Counted from the first letter of the stretch, positions 38,546-49,599 are shown. The stretch is DNA of 64,000 nt from Comamonas denitrificans (GCF_017368815.1 NZ_JAFNME010000004.1:62001-126000), one strand, 5' to 3'. The notes: a model not told the origin generated them from the letters alone. Numbers and translations: made by a program.

Positions 38546-38914
38546 ATGATCCAAACAGAATCTCGGTTAGAGGTTGCCGATAACACCGGCGCGAAGTCTG
38601 TACAGTGCATTAAAGTGCTGGGCGGTTCGCATCGACGCTATGCCAGTGTTGGTGACATCATCAAGGTGAGTATTAAGGAAGCCGCTCCACGTGGTCGCGT
38701 CAAAAAAGGTGACGTGTACAGCGCGGTGGTGGTGCGTACTGCCAAAGGAATCCGTCGTGCAGACGGCTCTTTGGTGAAGTTCGACTCCAATGCCGCCGTG
38801 TTGTTGAATGCCAAGCTGGAGCCCATCGGTACCCGTATTTTTGGCCCCGTGACACGTGAACTGCGTACCGAAAAGTTCATGAAGATCGTGTCTTTGGCTC
38901 CTGAAGTTCTCTAA
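38546..38914 (+). CDS. rplN: 50S ribosomal protein L14
   Basis: 122 residues ([27 protein letters not shown]). Forms inter-subunit bridges and is the docking site of the silencing factor RsfS. First gene of the spc operon behind its own promoter. Confidence 0.99.
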   Translation: MIQTESRLEVADNTGAKSVQCIKVLGGSHRRYASVGDIIKVSIKEAAPRGRVKKGDVYSAVVVRTAKGIRRADGSLVKFDSNAAVLLNAKLEPIGTRIFGPVTRELRTEKFMKIVSLAPEVL

Positions 38915-38926
38915 AGGAAAAACACT

Positions 38927-39247
38927 ATGAACAAGATTCGCAAAGGCGACGAAGTCATCGTGTTGACCGGTCGTGACAAGGGCAAACGCGGCGTAGTGAG
39001 TCTGCGCAAGGATGAGTCCCGCATTGTCGTGGACGGCATCAACCTGGTGAAGAAGCACGTCAAGCCTAATCCTATGAAGGGCACTAACGGCGGTATTGTG
39101 GAAAAGGCCATGCCTATTCATCAATCCAACGTGGCTATCTTCAATGCCGCTACTGGCAAGGCTGACCGTGTAGGTATCCAGGTGAATGCAAACGGTGCAC
39201 GTGTGCGCGTGTTCAAGTCCACCGGTGCCGAAATCAAGACGGCCTAA
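38927..39247 (+). CDS. rplX: 50S ribosomal protein L24
   Basis: 106 residues with the KOW motif near the N-terminus ([19 protein letters not shown]). Assembly initiator at the tunnel exit. The rplX-rplE junction is where S8 binds in E. coli to repress this operon. Confidence 0.98.
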   Translation: MNKIRKGDEVIVLTGRDKGKRGVVSLRKDESRIVVDGINLVKKHVKPNPMKGTNGGIVEKAMPIHQSNVAIFNAATGKADRVGIQVNANGARVRVFKSTGAEIKTA

Positions 39248-39257
39248 GGAGTAAGAC

Positions 39258-39797
39258 ATGGCACGACTGCAAAAACTGTACCGCGAAAAAATCGCGGCTG
39301 AACTGAAAGAAAAGTTCGGCTACACCTCCGTTATGGAAGTACCTCGTCTGAGCAAGATCACCCTGAATATGGGTGTCGGCGAAGCCGTGGCCGACAAAAA
39401 GGTGTTGGACCATGCTGTGGCTGACTTGACCAAAATTGCTGGTCAAAAGCCCGTGGTGACCAAGGCCAAAAAAGCTATCGCTGGTTTCAAAATCCGTGAA
39501 GGCCAAGCCATTGGCTGCATGGTGACCCTGCGCGGCGTTCAGATGTATGAATTCCTGGACCGTTTCGTGACTGTGGCATTGCCCCGTGTGCGTGACTTCC
39601 GTGGTATTTCTGGTCGCTCGTTTGATGGTCGCGGCAACTACAACGTGGGTGTCAAAGAACAGATCATCTTCCCTGAAATCGAATACGACAAAGTGGATGC
39701 TCTGCGTGGTCTGAACATCAGCATCACGACGACGGCGAAGACGGACGATGAGTGCAAAGCACTGCTCGCCGCATTCAAATTCCCCTTCAAGAACTGA
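39258..39797 (+). CDS. rplE: 50S ribosomal protein L5
   Basis: 179 residues, equal to E. coli. Binds 5S rRNA in the central protuberance; the [19 protein letters not shown]-like C-terminal region is conserved. Confidence 0.99.
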   Translation: MARLQKLYREKIAAELKEKFGYTSVMEVPRLSKITLNMGVGEAVADKKVLDHAVADLTKIAGQKPVVTKAKKAIAGFKIREGQAIGCMVTLRGVQMYEFLDRFVTVALPRVRDFRGISGRSFDGRGNYNVGVKEQIIFPEIEYDKVDALRGLNISITTTAKTDDECKALLAAFKFPFKN

Positions 39798-39805
39798 GGT
39801 GGCGC

Positions 39806-40111
39806 ATGGCTAAGAAAGCACTGATCGAGCGCGAACTCAAGCGCGAAAAACTGGCTGCCAAGTACGCTGCCAAATATGCAGAACTGAAGGCGATCGCTGG
39901 CGACGCAAAGCGTAGCGACGAAGAGCGCGATGCTGCCCGTCTGGGTCTGCAGAAGCTGCCACGCAATGCCAATCCGACCCGCCAGCGTGCGCGTTGTGAG
40001 CTCACGGGTCGTCCTCGTGGCACTTTCCGTCAATTCGGTCTGGGTCGCATCAAGATTCGTGAACTGGCTTTTGCTGGTGACATCCCCGGTGTCACCAAAG
40101 CCAGCTGGTAA
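39806..40111 (+). CDS. rpsN: 30S ribosomal protein S14 (zinc-free type)
   Basis: 101 residues, the long C-minus form: a zinc-binding CxxC pair is absent (single Cys in [14 protein letters not shown]). ATG 39806, with the GAGGTGG ribosome-binding site in the rplE stop region. Confidence 0.98.
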   Translation: MAKKALIERELKREKLAAKYAAKYAELKAIAGDAKRSDEERDAARLGLQKLPRNANPTRQRARCELTGRPRGTFRQFGLGRIKIRELAFAGDIPGVTKASW

Positions 40112-40129
40112 GCAAGTAGGAGAAATAAG

Positions 40130-40525
40130 ATGAGCATGAGTGATCCTATCGCCGACTTGCTGACCCGCATCCGTAACGCACAAATGGTGTCGAAAGTCAC
40201 TGTGGCAGCCCCCGCTTCTAAAGTGAAGGTGGCCATTGCCCAAGTGCTGAAGGATGAAGGCTACATCGACGGTTTTGAAGTTAAAACCAACGAAGGCAAG
40301 TCTGAACTGGTGATTAGTCTGAAGTACTACGCTGGTCGTCCTGTGATCGAGCGCATTGAGCGCGTCAGCCGTCCTGGCCTGCGCGTGTACAAGGGCCGTC
40401 ACGCAATCCCTCAGGTCATGAATGGCCTGGGTGTGGCCATTGTCACTACCCCCAAGGGTGTGATGACTGATCGCAAAGCACGTGCTACCGGCCTCGGTGG
40501 TGAAGTGCTGTGCTATGTGGCCTAA
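40130..40525 (+). CDS. rpsH: 30S ribosomal protein S8
   Basis: 131 residues ([18 protein letters not shown]). Central-domain assembly protein and, in E. coli, repressor of the spc operon. Confidence 0.99.
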   Translation: MSMSDPIADLLTRIRNAQMVSKVTVAAPASKVKVAIAQVLKDEGYIDGFEVKTNEGKSELVISLKYYAGRPVIERIERVSRPGLRVYKGRHAIPQVMNGLGVAIVTTPKGVMTDRKARATGLGGEVLCYVA

Positions 40526-40550
40526 CGAGCATTGAAGGAGTAATACTGAA

Positions 40551-41084
40551 ATGTCTCGCGTAGCAAAAGCAAATATTGCCATTCCCGCAGGTGTGGAAGT
40601 GGCACTGAGCGCTGGTTCCATCCAGGTTAAAGGCAAGGGCGGTGATCTGTCCCTGGCTGTGCATCCCTTGGTGAATATCGGCAACAACGACGGTAAGCTG
40701 TCTTTCGCACCCGCCAACGATTCTCGTGATGCAGATGCACTGGCCGGTACCTTCCGTCAGTTGGTAAACAACATGGTCAAAGGCGTGACCGAAGGCTTTG
40801 AAAAGAAACTGACTCTGATTGGGGTGGGTTTCAAAGCAGCAGCCTCGGGTAACAAGCTGAACTTGAACGTGGGTTTTTCTCACCCCGTTGACTTCGTTAT
40901 GCCTGCTGGCGTGACGGTGGCTTGCCCTACGCCCACTGAGATTGTGATCAAAGGTGCAGACCGTCAAGTCGTTGGCCAATTGGCTGCCGACATTCGCGCT
41001 GTCCGTCCTCCTGAGCCTTATAAAGGCAAGGGCATCCGTTATGCGGGTGAGAAGGTCACGATCAAAGAGACCAAGAAGAAGTAA
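40551..41084 (+). CDS. rplF: 50S ribosomal protein L6
   Basis: 177 residues, as in E. coli; the C-terminal [14 protein letters not shown] motif near the sarcin-ricin loop is intact. AAGGAG ribosome-binding site. Confidence 0.99.
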   Translation: MSRVAKANIAIPAGVEVALSAGSIQVKGKGGDLSLAVHPLVNIGNNDGKLSFAPANDSRDADALAGTFRQLVNNMVKGVTEGFEKKLTLIGVGFKAAASGNKLNLNVGFSHPVDFVMPAGVTVACPTPTEIVIKGADRQVVGQLAADIRAVRPPEPYKGKGIRYAGEKVTIKETKKK

Positions 41085-41095
41085 GGAGCTGCATG

Positions 41096-41461
41096 ATGTT
41101 GAACAAAAAAGAACAGCGTCTGCGCCGTGCTCGCCAAACTCGCATCCGCATTGCCCAGCAAGGTGTTGCCCGTTTGAGCGTCAATCGCACCAATACGCAT
41201 ATCTATGCCAGCGTGATCTCTGGTTGCGGCACCAAAGTGTTGGCTGTAGCTTCTACCGCCGAAGCAGAAGTGCGCACCCTGTTGGGCGCTCCAGGCAAAG
41301 GTGGCAACGTCGCTGCGGCAACCCTGATTGGCAAGCGTATTGCCGAGAAGGCCAAAGCAGCTGGTGTTGAGAAGGTGGCCTTTGATCGTGCAGGTTTTGC
41401 ATTTCATGGCCGTGTTAAGGCCTTGGCAGAAGCCGCTCGCGAAGCGGGTCTGCAGTTCTAA
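41096..41461 (+). CDS. rplR: 50S ribosomal protein L18
   Basis: 121 residues. 5S rRNA-binding protein. Two adjacent ATG codons exist (41093 and 41096); the second has the better 7-nt spacing to GGAG and gives the usual [18 protein letters not shown]. Confidence 0.96.
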   Translation: MLNKKEQRLRRARQTRIRIAQQGVARLSVNRTNTHIYASVISGCGTKVLAVASTAEAEVRTLLGAPGKGGNVAAATLIGKRIAEKAKAAGVEKVAFDRAGFAFHGRVKALAEAAREAGLQF

Positions 41462-41476
41462 GCGGAGCGGATAGAA

Positions 41477-41995
41477 ATGGCAAAATTTTCTCCTAAAGTG
41501 CAAGACGAAGGTCGTGATGACGGTCTGCGCGAAAAGATGATTGCGGTTAACCGCGTCACCAAGGTGGTTAAGGGTGGTCGTATTCTCGGCTTCGCTGCGC
41601 TGACCGTGGTAGGCGATGGTGATGGCCGTATGGGCATGGGTAAAGGCAAGTCGAAAGAAGTGCCTGCGGCTGTGCAAAAAGGGATGGAAGAGTCGCGTCG
41701 CAACATGGTGAAAGTGTCTTTGAAAGACGGCACGATCCACCATAGCGTGACCGGTCACCATGGTGCTGCTCGCGTTGAGTTGCACCCCGCCCCGAAAGGT
41801 ACCGGCATCATTGCTGGTGGCCCGATGCGTGCAGTTTTCGAGGTGGTTGGTATTACCGACATTGTGGCTAAAAGCCATGGCACTTCGAACCCCTACAACA
41901 TGGTGCGTGCTACGTTGGACGCACTGAAAAACGGCAACACGCCGGCTGAAATTGCTGCCAAGCGCGGCAAGTCGGTCGAAGACCTGTTCGTTTGA
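41477..41995 (+). CDS. rpsE: 30S ribosomal protein S5
   Basis: 172 residues. Part of the mRNA entry tunnel and accuracy centre; the conserved [26 protein letters not shown] loop is complete. Confidence 0.99.
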   Translation: MAKFSPKVQDEGRDDGLREKMIAVNRVTKVVKGGRILGFAALTVVGDGDGRMGMGKGKSKEVPAAVQKGMEESRRNMVKVSLKDGTIHHSVTGHHGAARVELHPAPKGTGIIAGGPMRAVFEVVGITDIVAKSHGTSNPYNMVRATLDALKNGNTPAEIAAKRGKSVEDLFV

Positions 41996-42006
41996 TTGGA
42001 GTGACA

Positions 42007-42189
42007 ATGTCGACACAACAAACTATCAAGGTTCAGCTGGTTCGTAGTCCTATTGGCACCAAAGAGTCGCACCGCGCGACTGTGCGTGGCTTGGGCTTGC
42101 GCAAGCTGAACAGCGTTAGCGAACTGCAGGACACTCCTGCGGTGCGTGGGATGATCAACAAAATCGCCTATTTGGTGAAAGTTCTGTAA
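42007..42189 (+). CDS. rpmD: 50S ribosomal protein L30
   Basis: 60 residues ([31 protein letters not shown]). ATG 42007 behind TTGGAGTG. Confidence 0.98.
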   Translation: MSTQQTIKVQLVRSPIGTKESHRATVRGLGLRKLNSVSELQDTPAVRGMINKIAYLVKVL

Positions 42190-42199
42190 AGGATTGATG

Positions 42200-42631
42200 A
42201 TGGAACTCAATAGCATCAAACCCGCAGAAGGTGCCAAACACGCTAAGCGTCGCGTTGGCCGTGGCATTGGTTCGGGTCTGGGTAAAACCGCTGGCCGTGG
42301 TCACAAAGGTCAAAAGTCCCGCTCTGGTGGCTACCACAAGGTGGGCTTTGAGGGCGGTCAAATGCCTTTGCAGCGTCGCCTGCCCAAGCGCGGCTTTAAA
42401 TCTGTTTCCTTGAAGTACAACGCAGAGGTAACTTTGCGTGCATTGGAACAGTTGGGTGCCGCTGAAGTGGATGTGGCAATGCTTAAGCAAGCCGGCTTGG
42501 TTCCGTCTTTGGCCCAAGTGGTCAAAGTGATCAAGCAAGGCGAAATTACCAAGGCCGTGAAGTTGTCTGGTATCGGTGCAACCGCCGGTGCTAAGGCTGC
42601 TATCGAAGCCGCAGGCGGCACTGTCGCCTGA
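42200..42631 (+). CDS. rplO: 50S ribosomal protein L15
   Basis: 143 residues ([28 protein letters not shown]). The basic N-terminal extension enters the large subunit core. ATG 42200 has the best distance to AAAGGA; ATG 42197 is adjacent. Confidence 0.98.
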   Translation: MELNSIKPAEGAKHAKRRVGRGIGSGLGKTAGRGHKGQKSRSGGYHKVGFEGGQMPLQRRLPKRGFKSVSLKYNAEVTLRALEQLGAAEVDVAMLKQAGLVPSLAQVVKVIKQGEITKAVKLSGIGATAGAKAAIEAAGGTVA

Positions 42632-42652
42632 TATCACTGAAAGAAGGCATCC

Positions 42653-43972
42653 GTGGCTACTAGCGCAGCTCAAATGGCAAAAACCGACAAATTTGGCGAC
42701 TTGCGCCGTCGTCTGGTTTTTCTGTTGCTCGCGTTGGTCGTGTACCGCATCGGGGCGCATATCCCGGTGCCGGGCATTGATCCAGTGCAACTGCAGCAGC
42801 TGTTCAATGGCCAGCAGGGCATTCTCAATTTGTTCAATATGTTCTCGGGTGGAGCGCTGGAGCGCTTCACAGTCTTCGCATTGGGGATCATGCCGTACAT
42901 TTCGGCATCGATCATCATGCAGCTCATGACCTACGTCGTGCCGATGTTTGAGCAAATGAAGAAAGAAGGAGAGGCTGGGCGCCGCAAGATCACCCAGTAC
43001 ACCCGCTATGGCACTTTGGGCCTGGCGCTCTTTCAATCGTTGGGGATTGCTGTTGCTTTGGAGAGCCAGGCAGGGTTGGTACTTTCTCCAGGGTTTGGTT
43101 TCCGTATGACGGCAGTGGTCAGTTTGACCGCTGGAACCATGTTTCTAATGTGGTTGGGCGAGCAGATCACCGAGCGTGGTTTGGGTAACGGTATTTCCAT
43201 TTTGATCTTTGCTGGTATTGCCGCAGGCTTGCCTAGCTCGATCGGTGGTTTGCTGGAGCTGGTTCGCACGGGCGCAATGGGTATTCCTGCTGCTATCTTT
43301 ATTGTTCTTGTAGTGGCAGCGGTAACGTACTTCGTTGTGTTTGTCGAACGAGGACAACGCAAGATACTGGTGAATTACGCACGTCGCCAAGTTGGTAATA
43401 AGGTGTATGGTGGGCAGTCTTCGCACTTGCCGTTGAAACTGAACATGGCCGGGGTCATCCCTCCCATTTTTGCTTCATCCATCATCTTGCTGCCGGCCAC
43501 CGCGGTAAACTGGTTCAGTGGTTCCGGTGAAAGTTGGTTCTCGCGCACGCTAAAGGATATTGCAAGTACGCTGACCCCTGGTCAGCCGATTTATGTGATG
43601 CTCTACGCTGGCGCAATCATCTTTTTCTGTTTCTTCTACACGGCACTCGTATTCAATAGCCGCGAGACAGCCGATAATCTGAAGAAGAGTGGTGCCTTCA
43701 TTCCCGGGATTCGTCCTGGGGACAACACCGCTCGCCACATCGACAAAATCTTGGTGCGTTTGACACTGGCTGGTGCGGTTTACATCACCTTTGTGTGTTT
43801 GCTGCCGGAATTTTTGATCCTCAAGTACAACGTCCCGTTCTACTTTGGGGGCACATCGCTACTGATCATTGTGGTTGTAACGATGGATTTCATGGCGCAG
43901 GTACAAAACTACATGATGAGCCAGCAGTACGAATCCCTGCTTAAAAAGGCCAACTTTAAAACGGCCCTTTAA
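42653..43972 (+). CDS. secY: Protein translocase subunit SecY
   Basis: 439 residues with ten transmembrane helices, the channel of the Sec translocon. The GTG start at 42653 ([20 protein letters not shown]) follows AAGG by 6 nt. The cytoplasmic loop with [36 protein letters not shown], which contacts SecA and ribosomes, is typical. Confidence 0.98.
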   Translation: MATSAAQMAKTDKFGDLRRRLVFLLLALVVYRIGAHIPVPGIDPVQLQQLFNGQQGILNLFNMFSGGALERFTVFALGIMPYISASIIMQLMTYVVPMFEQMKKEGEAGRRKITQYTRYGTLGLALFQSLGIAVALESQAGLVLSPGFGFRMTAVVSLTAGTMFLMWLGEQITERGLGNGISILIFAGIAAGLPSSIGGLLELVRTGAMGIPAAIFIVLVVAAVTYFVVFVERGQRKILVNYARRQVGNKVYGGQSSHLPLKLNMAGVIPPIFASSIILLPATAVNWFSGSGESWFSRTLKDIASTLTPGQPIYVMLYAGAIIFFCFFYTALVFNSRETADNLKKSGAFIPGIRPGDNTARHIDKILVRLTLAGAVYITFVCLLPEFLILKYNVPFYFGGTSLLIIVVVTMDFMAQVQNYMMSQQYESLLKKANFKTAL

Positions 43973-44107
43973 GAGAAAGTGCGCTCTTGCATCTTCGGGT
44001 GCAAGAGCGATGAACAGATAAGTAAGAGTTGACACGGCTTGAAGCGGTGCACAGTAAGTAAACCCGCTAAAAGTGCAGTGCCGGATGGAAAGTTTTAGGA
44101 GAAAGAA
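43973..44107 (+). promoter_or_regulatory. Spacer between secY and rpmJ with hairpin, no infA
   Basis: CGCTCTTGCA / TGCAAGAGCG (43982-43991, 44000-44009) forms a 10-bp stem with an 8-base loop but no T-run. The translation initiation factor gene infA, often found here in beta-proteobacteria, is absent. TTTTAGGAGAAAG provides the ribosome-binding site of rpmJ. Confidence 0.5.
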
Positions 44108-44221
44108 ATGAAAGTTTCGGCTTCGGTCAAAAAAATCTGCCGTAACTGCAAAATCATTCGCCGCCACGGTGTGGTGCGTGTGATTTGCACGGATCAGCGC
44201 CATAAGCAGCGCCAAGGTTGA
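44108..44221 (+). CDS. rpmJ: 50S ribosomal protein L36 (zinc-ribbon type)
   Basis: 37 residues starting [20 protein letters not shown]. Keeps the zinc ligands C-x2-C, C and H (C11, C14, C27, H32 by order), so this is the zinc-binding paralog. Perfect AGGAGAAAG ribosome-binding site. Confidence 0.97.
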   Translation: MKVSASVKKICRNCKIIRRHGVVRVICTDQRHKQRQG

Positions 44222-44243
44222 TTAAAGGTATCAGAGGACATAT

Positions 44244-44609
44244 ATGGCTCGTATAGCTGGCATTAATATTCCGCCGCACAAGCATGCTGAGATCGGCCTG
44301 ACTGCTATTTATGGCATCGGTCGCCCTACAGCCCGCAAAATTTGCGAAGCGTGTGGCATTGATTACTCGAAAAAAGTCAAGGAATTGACCGATGCGGATC
44401 TGGAAAAGATCCGTGATCAGCTCAATGGCATGACTTTGGAAGGCGATCTGCGTCGTGAAACCACCATGAACATCAAGCGTTTGATGGACATTGGTTGCTA
44501 CCGTGGTTTCCGTCATCGTCGCGGTCTGCCGATGCGCGGTCAGCGCACTCGTACCAATGCACGTACCCGCAAGGGCCCGCGCAAAGGCGCCGTGACCCTG
44601 AAGAAATAA
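44244..44609 (+). CDS. rpsM: 30S ribosomal protein S13
   Basis: 121 residues. Head protein contacting the P-site tRNA through its basic C-terminal tail ([19 protein letters not shown]). First gene of the alpha operon. Confidence 0.99.
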   Translation: MARIAGINIPPHKHAEIGLTAIYGIGRPTARKICEACGIDYSKKVKELTDADLEKIRDQLNGMTLEGDLRRETTMNIKRLMDIGCYRGFRHRRGLPMRGQRTRTNARTRKGPRKGAVTLKK

Positions 44610-44628
44610 GAATTGAGAGTTACTGACT

Positions 44629-45030
44629 ATGGCTAAAGCTCCCAATAACGCAGCAGCACGTGTTCGCAAAAAAGTTCGCAAGAACATTGCCGATGGCATT
44701 GCACACGTTCATGCTTCGTTTAACAACACCATCATTACCATCACCGACCGTCAAGGTAACGCTTTGTCGTGGGCCTCTTCGGGCGGTCAAGGCTTCAAGG
44801 GTTCGCGTAAATCCACACCGTTTGCTGCCCAGGTAGCTTCCGAAGTGGCTGGCCGTGCCGCCATGGAGCAAGGTATCAAGAATCTGGAAGTGGAAATCAA
44901 AGGTCCCGGCCCTGGCCGTGAATCTTCGGTTCGTGCTCTGGGTGCTCTGGGGATTCGCATTACGTCGATCGCTGACGTAACACCCGTTCCTCACAACGGT
45001 TGCCGCCCTCAAAAGCGTCGTCGTATTTAA
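44629..45030 (+). CDS. rpsK: 30S ribosomal protein S11
   Basis: 133 residues. Platform protein near the mRNA exit; the [12 protein letters not shown]-terminal motif is conserved, including the usual isoaspartate-prone Asn-Gly. Confidence 0.99.
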   Translation: MAKAPNNAAARVRKKVRKNIADGIAHVHASFNNTIITITDRQGNALSWASSGGQGFKGSRKSTPFAAQVASEVAGRAAMEQGIKNLEVEIKGPGPGRESSVRALGALGIRITSIADVTPVPHNGCRPQKRRRI

Positions 45031-45118
45031 TTTTTGTAAGCCCACCGCCGCCCCGTTTGCTTTGCAGCGTGGGCGGCTCCCGCGTTTTCCGCGCGGAAGT
45101 TTTGTAAAGGAATAAAAA

Positions 45119-45742
45119 GTGGCACGTTATATTGGCCCCAAGGCTAAACTTTCCCGCCGCGAAGGCACCGATCTGTTCTTGAAGAGCGCCCGTCGCTCGA
45201 TCGCTGATAAAGCCAAGTTTGACACCAAGCCTGGCCAGCATGGCCGCACTTCGGGTCAGCGCACTTCTGACTACGGTCTGCAATTGCGTGAAAAACAAAA
45301 AGTCAAGCGCATGTACGGTGTGCTGGAAAAGCAGTTCCGTCGCTACTTTGAGGAAGCCGATCGTCGCCGTGGCAACACCGGTGCCAACTTGCTCGGTTTG
45401 CTGGAAACCCGTTTGGACAACGTGGTGTACCGCATGGGCTTTGGCTCTACCCGCGCAGAAGCACGTCAGATGGTTTCGCACAAAGCGATTACCGTGAACG
45501 GTCAGTGCGTAAATATTCCTTCGTACTTGGTGAAAAGCGGTGACGTGATTGCCGTGCGTGAAAAATCCAAAAAGCAAGCCCGCATTGTTGAGGCTTTGCA
45601 ATTGGCTGCGCAAGTGGGCTTCCCCGCTTGGGTTGAAGTGAGCCAGGATAAGGTTGAGGGCACTTTCAAGCAAGTGCCTGATCGCGATCAGTTTGGTGCC
45701 GATATCAACGAATCGCTGATTGTTGAGTTGTACTCGCGTTAA
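45119..45742 (+). CDS. rpsD: 30S ribosomal protein S4
   Basis: 207 residues; GTG start at 45119 behind AAAGGAATAAAAA, giving [19 protein letters not shown]. Assembly initiator, accuracy protein, and in E. coli repressor of the alpha operon. The 88-bp upstream spacer carries a GCG-rich segment (CCGCGTTTTCCGCGCGGAA) that can fold. Confidence 0.98.
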   Translation: MARYIGPKAKLSRREGTDLFLKSARRSIADKAKFDTKPGQHGRTSGQRTSDYGLQLREKQKVKRMYGVLEKQFRRYFEEADRRRGNTGANLLGLLETRLDNVVYRMGFGSTRAEARQMVSHKAITVNGQCVNIPSYLVKSGDVIAVREKSKKQARIVEALQLAAQVGFPAWVEVSQDKVEGTFKQVPDRDQFGADINESLIVELYSR

Positions 45743-45773
45743 TTAGCGGGTTGATTCTTCGCCTAATCCTGTT

Positions 45774-45800
45774 CCCAGGCCGCAGTGGTTGCGGCCTGGG
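45774..45800 (+). promoter_or_regulatory. Stable hairpin between rpsD and rpoA
   Basis: Perfect 10-bp stem CCCAGGCCGC / GCGGCCTGGG with loop AGTGGTT. No T-run, so more likely an mRNA-processing or pausing element than a full terminator; it may separate expression of rpsD and rpoA. Confidence 0.55.
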
Positions 45801-45855
45801 CGCTTCACCAGCCTTACCGGTGTAACGAGCCGGGGGTATTGAGAGGAAGTTTTGC

Positions 45856-46860
45856 ATGCAAACAAATCTGCTGAAACCCAAGACGATCAATGTTGAGCAG
45901 CTGGCTGCCAACCGTGCCAAAGTCACGTTGGAGCCTTTCGAGCGTGGTTATGGCCACACTCTGGGCAATGCTTTGCGCCGTGTGCTCCTGTCGTCCATGG
46001 TGGGTTATGCGGCAACGGAAGTGACCATTGCTGGCGTGTTGCATGAATACTCGTCCATCGATGGGGTGCAAGAAGATGTGGTGAACATTCTTTTGAACCT
46101 CAAGGGCGTGGTGTTTAAGCTGCAAGGCCGCGATGAAGTGACTTTGAGCCTGCGCAAAGAGGGCGATGGCATCGTGACTGCGCGTGATATTCAAACACCG
46201 CACGACGTTGAAATCATCAACCCGGATCACGTTATCGCCACGCTGTCGCACGGTGCCAAGCTGGACATGCAAATCAAGGTCGAAACAGGCCGTGGTTATG
46301 TGCCTGGCAACATGCGCCGCTTTGGTGACGAGCCGAACAAGTCGATTGGCCGCATTGTGCTGGATGCTTCGTTCTCGCCGGTGCGCCGCGTCAGCTACGC
46401 CGTCGAGAGTGCCCGCGTTGAGCAGCGTACCGATCTGGATAAATTGGTTCTGGAAATCGAAACCAATGGTGCCATCAACGCTGAAGATGCGGTGCGTGCT
46501 TCGGCCAAAATTTTGGTGGAGCAACTGGCGGTGTTTGCCCAGCTGGATGGTGATTTTGCCGATACCGGCATGTTGCTCCAGGCTGGCAGCAGCAGCCGCG
46601 CCAGCGCCCAGACGTTTGATCCGATTCTGCTGCGTCCGGTCGATGAGCTGGAGCTGACGGTGCGCTCGGCCAACTGCCTGAAAGCGGAAAACATCTACTA
46701 CATCGGTGATCTGATTCAGCGCACCGAAAACGAGCTGCTCAAGACCCCGAACCTGGGTCGTAAGTCGCTCAACGAAATCAAAGAAGTTCTGGCTTCGCGT
46801 GGCTTGACGCTGGGCATGAAGCTGGAAAACTGGCCACCGGCTGGTTTGGAAAAACGCTAA
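45856..46860 (+). CDS. rpoA: RNA polymerase alpha subunit
   Basis: 334 residues. The N-terminal domain dimerises and assembles beta/beta' ([20 protein letters not shown]); the C-terminal domain ([50 protein letters not shown]) binds UP elements and activators. Confidence 0.99.
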   Translation: MQTNLLKPKTINVEQLAANRAKVTLEPFERGYGHTLGNALRRVLLSSMVGYAATEVTIAGVLHEYSSIDGVQEDVVNILLNLKGVVFKLQGRDEVTLSLRKEGDGIVTARDIQTPHDVEIINPDHVIATLSHGAKLDMQIKVETGRGYVPGNMRRFGDEPNKSIGRIVLDASFSPVRRVSYAVESARVEQRTDLDKLVLEIETNGAINAEDAVRASAKILVEQLAVFAQLDGDFADTGMLLQAGSSSRASAQTFDPILLRPVDELELTVRSANCLKAENIYYIGDLIQRTENELLKTPNLGRKSLNEIKEVLASRGLTLGMKLENWPPAGLEKR

Positions 46861-46895
46861 AAAAGCATTGATCCAGTTTTTTTGATTAAAATGCG

Positions 46896-46933
46896 CGGTT
46901 TCCCTGGGCTGTAAGCCCTTGGAAACCGTTTTT
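46896..46933 (+). terminator. Terminator between rpoA and rplQ
   Basis: Stem CGGTTTCC / GGAAACCG interrupted by CT/TT, with an inner GGGCT/AGCCC stem, then five T. Partial readthrough must supply rplQ unless it has its own promoter in the 64 bp that follow (none seen). Confidence 0.7.
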
Positions 46934-46997
46934 ACCCTGTGCACCGGGCAGTACCTGATACGGCTTGCCCGATTGAACGAATGAAAAGGAAAGCACT

Positions 46998-47387
46998 ATG
47001 CGTCACGGCAACGGCCTGCGTAAATTGAACCGCACTTCTGCACACCGCAAAGCGATGCTGCAAAACATGATGAACTCGCTCATTGAGCACGAAGCCATCA
47101 AAACCACTGTTCCTAAAGCCAAAGAGCTGCGCCGCGTGATCGAGCCCATGATCACTTTGGCCAAGGTGGACACCGTCGCCAATCGCCGTTTGGCATTTGA
47201 CCGCCTGCGTGACCGCGACAGCGTCACCAAGCTGTTCAACGTGCTGGGCCCCCGCAACGCCCAGCGTCCTGGTGGTTACACGCGCATCTTGAAAATGGGC
47301 TTCCGCGTGGGTGACAACGCCCCGATGGCCTATGTTGAGCTGGTCGAGCAAGCCCCTGAAGCGGCTGCCGAGCAAGCTGCTGAATAA
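46998..47387 (+). CDS. rplQ: 50S ribosomal protein L17
   Basis: 129 residues ([32 protein letters not shown]). Last protein gene of the ribosomal cluster; a GAAAAGGAAAG ribosome-binding site precedes it. Confidence 0.98.
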   Translation: MRHGNGLRKLNRTSAHRKAMLQNMMNSLIEHEAIKTTVPKAKELRRVIEPMITLAKVDTVANRRLAFDRLRDRDSVTKLFNVLGPRNAQRPGGYTRILKMGFRVGDNAPMAYVELVEQAPEAAAEQAAE

Positions 47388-47408
47388 TAGAGTACAATGA
47401 ACGCTTAT

Positions 47409-47485
<77 letters not shown>

Positions 47486-47491
47486 AATAAA

Positions 47492-47524
47492 AAAACCTGT
47501 GCAGTTGCTGCACAGGTTTTTTTT
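47492..47524 (+). terminator. Terminator after tRNA-fMet
   Basis: AAACCTGTGCAG / CTGCACAGGTTT around TTG, followed by a T-run; A-run before it makes it symmetric. Confidence 0.92.
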
Positions 47525-47789
47525 CGTCCAAGTTTTCTCTGGTGCCTGGTGGCCCAAGCTGGGTCAGGCTGGCAGCAGCGGCGATGCTTTTAAAAACATA
47601 GCTTTTACCGCTTTACCTGATTGATTATTTGATCAAAATACTTATTTTTTATTGCTAGACAAGCGTAACAAGCTCTTTTTTAACCTCTTATATACATATT
47701 TGTTTATATAAGAAGCATTAAATAATATTTTGTATCTATAAAGAAGTCTTCTACAGTGGCGGCCTGCGTTCTATCGCTTGAGCACCACC
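47525..47789. other. AT-rich regulatory spacer upstream of cysI
   Basis: From about 47590 the base composition drops sharply in GC. TAGCTTTTACCGCTTTACC at 47601 is a half-repeat of the TAGCTnnnACGCTT family. The inverted repeat CTTATATA / TATATAAG (47687-47694 and 47705-47712, 10-bp gap) resembles the AT-rich sites of LysR-type CysB regulators. The ATG of cysI has no clear ribosome-binding site. Confidence 0.5.
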
Positions 47790-49574
47790 ATGTACCAATA
47801 CACAGAATTTGACCGTCAATTTGTAAAACTTCGCGCCGAGCAGTTTCGGGACCAGTTGGAGCGCTGGGAGCGTGGCGAGCTGACCGATGAGCAGCTGCTG
47901 CCGTTGCGCCTGCAAAACGGCTGGTACATCCAGCGCTACGCGCCCATGGCCCGCATTGCGGTGCCTTATGGCGAAATCAGCAGCACCCAGCTGCGCATGC
48001 TGGCCCGCATTGCGCGGGAGTACGACCAGCCCGATCCGGTGCTGTTGGCCCAGGCTCAGGCTACGCAGGATGCGCTGCAGGCCTCCCAGCCTGGGGCGAC
48101 CCTGCCGGCCCCGCCGTTGCGCTATGGCTATGGTCACTTCACGACGCGCACCAATTGCCAGTTCAACTGGATTCCTTTGAGCAAGGCGGCCGAGGTGATG
48201 GAGTTGCTGGCCAGCGTGTCGATGCACGGCATCCAGACCAGCGGCAACGACATTCGCAACATCAACGCCGATGCCTGGGAGGGGGTGGCCCAAGACAGCG
48301 TGGTCGATTGCCGCCCGTTTGCCGAGATCACCCGACAATGGAGCTCGCTGCACCCCGAGTTTTCTTATCTGCCGCGCAAATTCAAAATTTCCTACAACGG
48401 TGCGGTGGAAGACCGGGCCGCCACGGGCTGGTACGACATTGGTCTGCTGGGCGTGAAAAATGCCCAGGGGGAGGTGGGCTTTACCGTCAAAGTGGGCGGT
48501 GGCATGGGGCGCACCCCGGTGATTGGCACGGTGGTGCGCGAGTTTTTGCCGTGGAACCAGGTGCTCAATTACATCGAAGCCATCATCCGGGTGTACAACG
48601 CCTACGGTCGGCGCGATAACAAGTGGAAGGCCCGCATCAAAATTTTGGTCAAGTCCGAAGGGCAGGCCTTTATTGATGCCGTCGAAAAAGAATTTAACGC
48701 GATTGTTGAGCTGGACGGTGCCCCGCACACCATCACCCAGGCGGAGCTGGACCGCGTGAGCGCCTTTTTTGTCGTGCCGCCGTTGAAGCCGGCCAACCGC
48801 CCTGCGCAGACCGACACCAGCGCGCCGCTGTACCAGCGCTGGCTGGAGCACAACGTGCGCGGCCACAAGCTGCCGGGGATGAAAACCGTCACCTTGTCGT
48901 TCAAGCGCCCCGGTTTTGCGCCGGGGGATGCCGATGCGGACACCATGGAGGCGCTGGCGCACATGGCCGAGCTGTTCAGCGCGGGCGAGGCGCGGCTGAC
49001 GCACGAGCAAAACGTGATGCTGCCCTGGGTGTTTGAGAGTGATTTGCCGGCCGTTTATGAAGTGGCGCACGCACTGGGCCTGGCCACGCCCAATATCAAT
49101 TTGCTCACTGACGTGATTGCCTGCCCCGGTGGGGATTTTTGCTCGCTGGCCAATGCGCGCACCTTGCACATTGCCGACCATGTTCTGCTGCGTTACCAGG
49201 ACGTGAATGAGGTGCTGGACATTGGCCCAATTGACCTGCACATGAGCGGCTGCATCAACAGCTGCGGCCACCACCACAGCGGCCATATCGGCATCTTGGG
49301 CGTGGATAAAGACGGCAAAGAGTGGTACCAGGTCACCCTGGGGGGAGCCGACGGCACCACACTGTCCGGCCCGGCGACTGGGGGCAAGGTGGTGGGCCCG
49401 GCGTTCTGTGCGGCAGAAATTCCGGACGTTCTGGAAGCCCTGCTGCGCACCTACCGCGCGCTGCGCCAGCCCGGCGAATTGTTTATTGATGCGCTGCGCC
49501 GCATTGGTCACGATCCATTCAAGGCCGCTGCCAACGCGGCACGCCATCCGCGCGTCGAAGCGGCGGCGATTTAA
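47790..49574 (+). CDS. cysI: Sulfite reductase hemoprotein (CysI, nitrite/sulfite reductase family)
   Basis: A 594-residue siroheme/[4Fe-4S] enzyme that reduces sulfite to sulfide with six electrons. The cluster ligands are CPGGDFC and CINSC in ACPGGDFCSLANART and LHMSGCINSCGHHHSGHIG; the two nitrite/sulfite reductase half-domains are both complete, with GVGGGMG-type GGGMGRTPVIG. No cysJ flavoprotein gene adjoins, so electrons may come from a ferredoxin-like donor. The first gene of cysI-DUF934-cysH-cysD-cysN. ATG 47790; a TTG four codons upstream is possible. Assimilatory sulfite rather than nitrite reduction is inferred from context. Confidence 0.93.
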   Translation: MYQYTEFDRQFVKLRAEQFRDQLERWERGELTDEQLLPLRLQNGWYIQRYAPMARIAVPYGEISSTQLRMLARIAREYDQPDPVLLAQAQATQDALQASQPGATLPAPPLRYGYGHFTTRTNCQFNWIPLSKAAEVMELLASVSMHGIQTSGNDIRNINADAWEGVAQDSVVDCRPFAEITRQWSSLHPEFSYLPRKFKISYNGAVEDRAATGWYDIGLLGVKNAQGEVGFTVKVGGGMGRTPVIGTVVREFLPWNQVLNYIEAIIRVYNAYGRRDNKWKARIKILVKSEGQAFIDAVEKEFNAIVELDGAPHTITQAELDRVSAFFVVPPLKPANRPAQTDTSAPLYQRWLEHNVRGHKLPGMKTVTLSFKRPGFAPGDADADTMEALAHMAELFSAGEARLTHEQNVMLPWVFESDLPAVYEVAHALGLATPNINLLTDVIACPGGDFCSLANARTLHIADHVLLRYQDVNEVLDIGPIDLHMSGCINSCGHHHSGHIGILGVDKDGKEWYQVTLGGADGTTLSGPATGGKVVGPAFCAAEIPDVLEALLRTYRALRQPGELFIDALRRIGHDPFKAAANAARHPRVEAAAI

Positions 49575-49599
49575 GGTGGGGAATGCAGGAGTAAATGCT

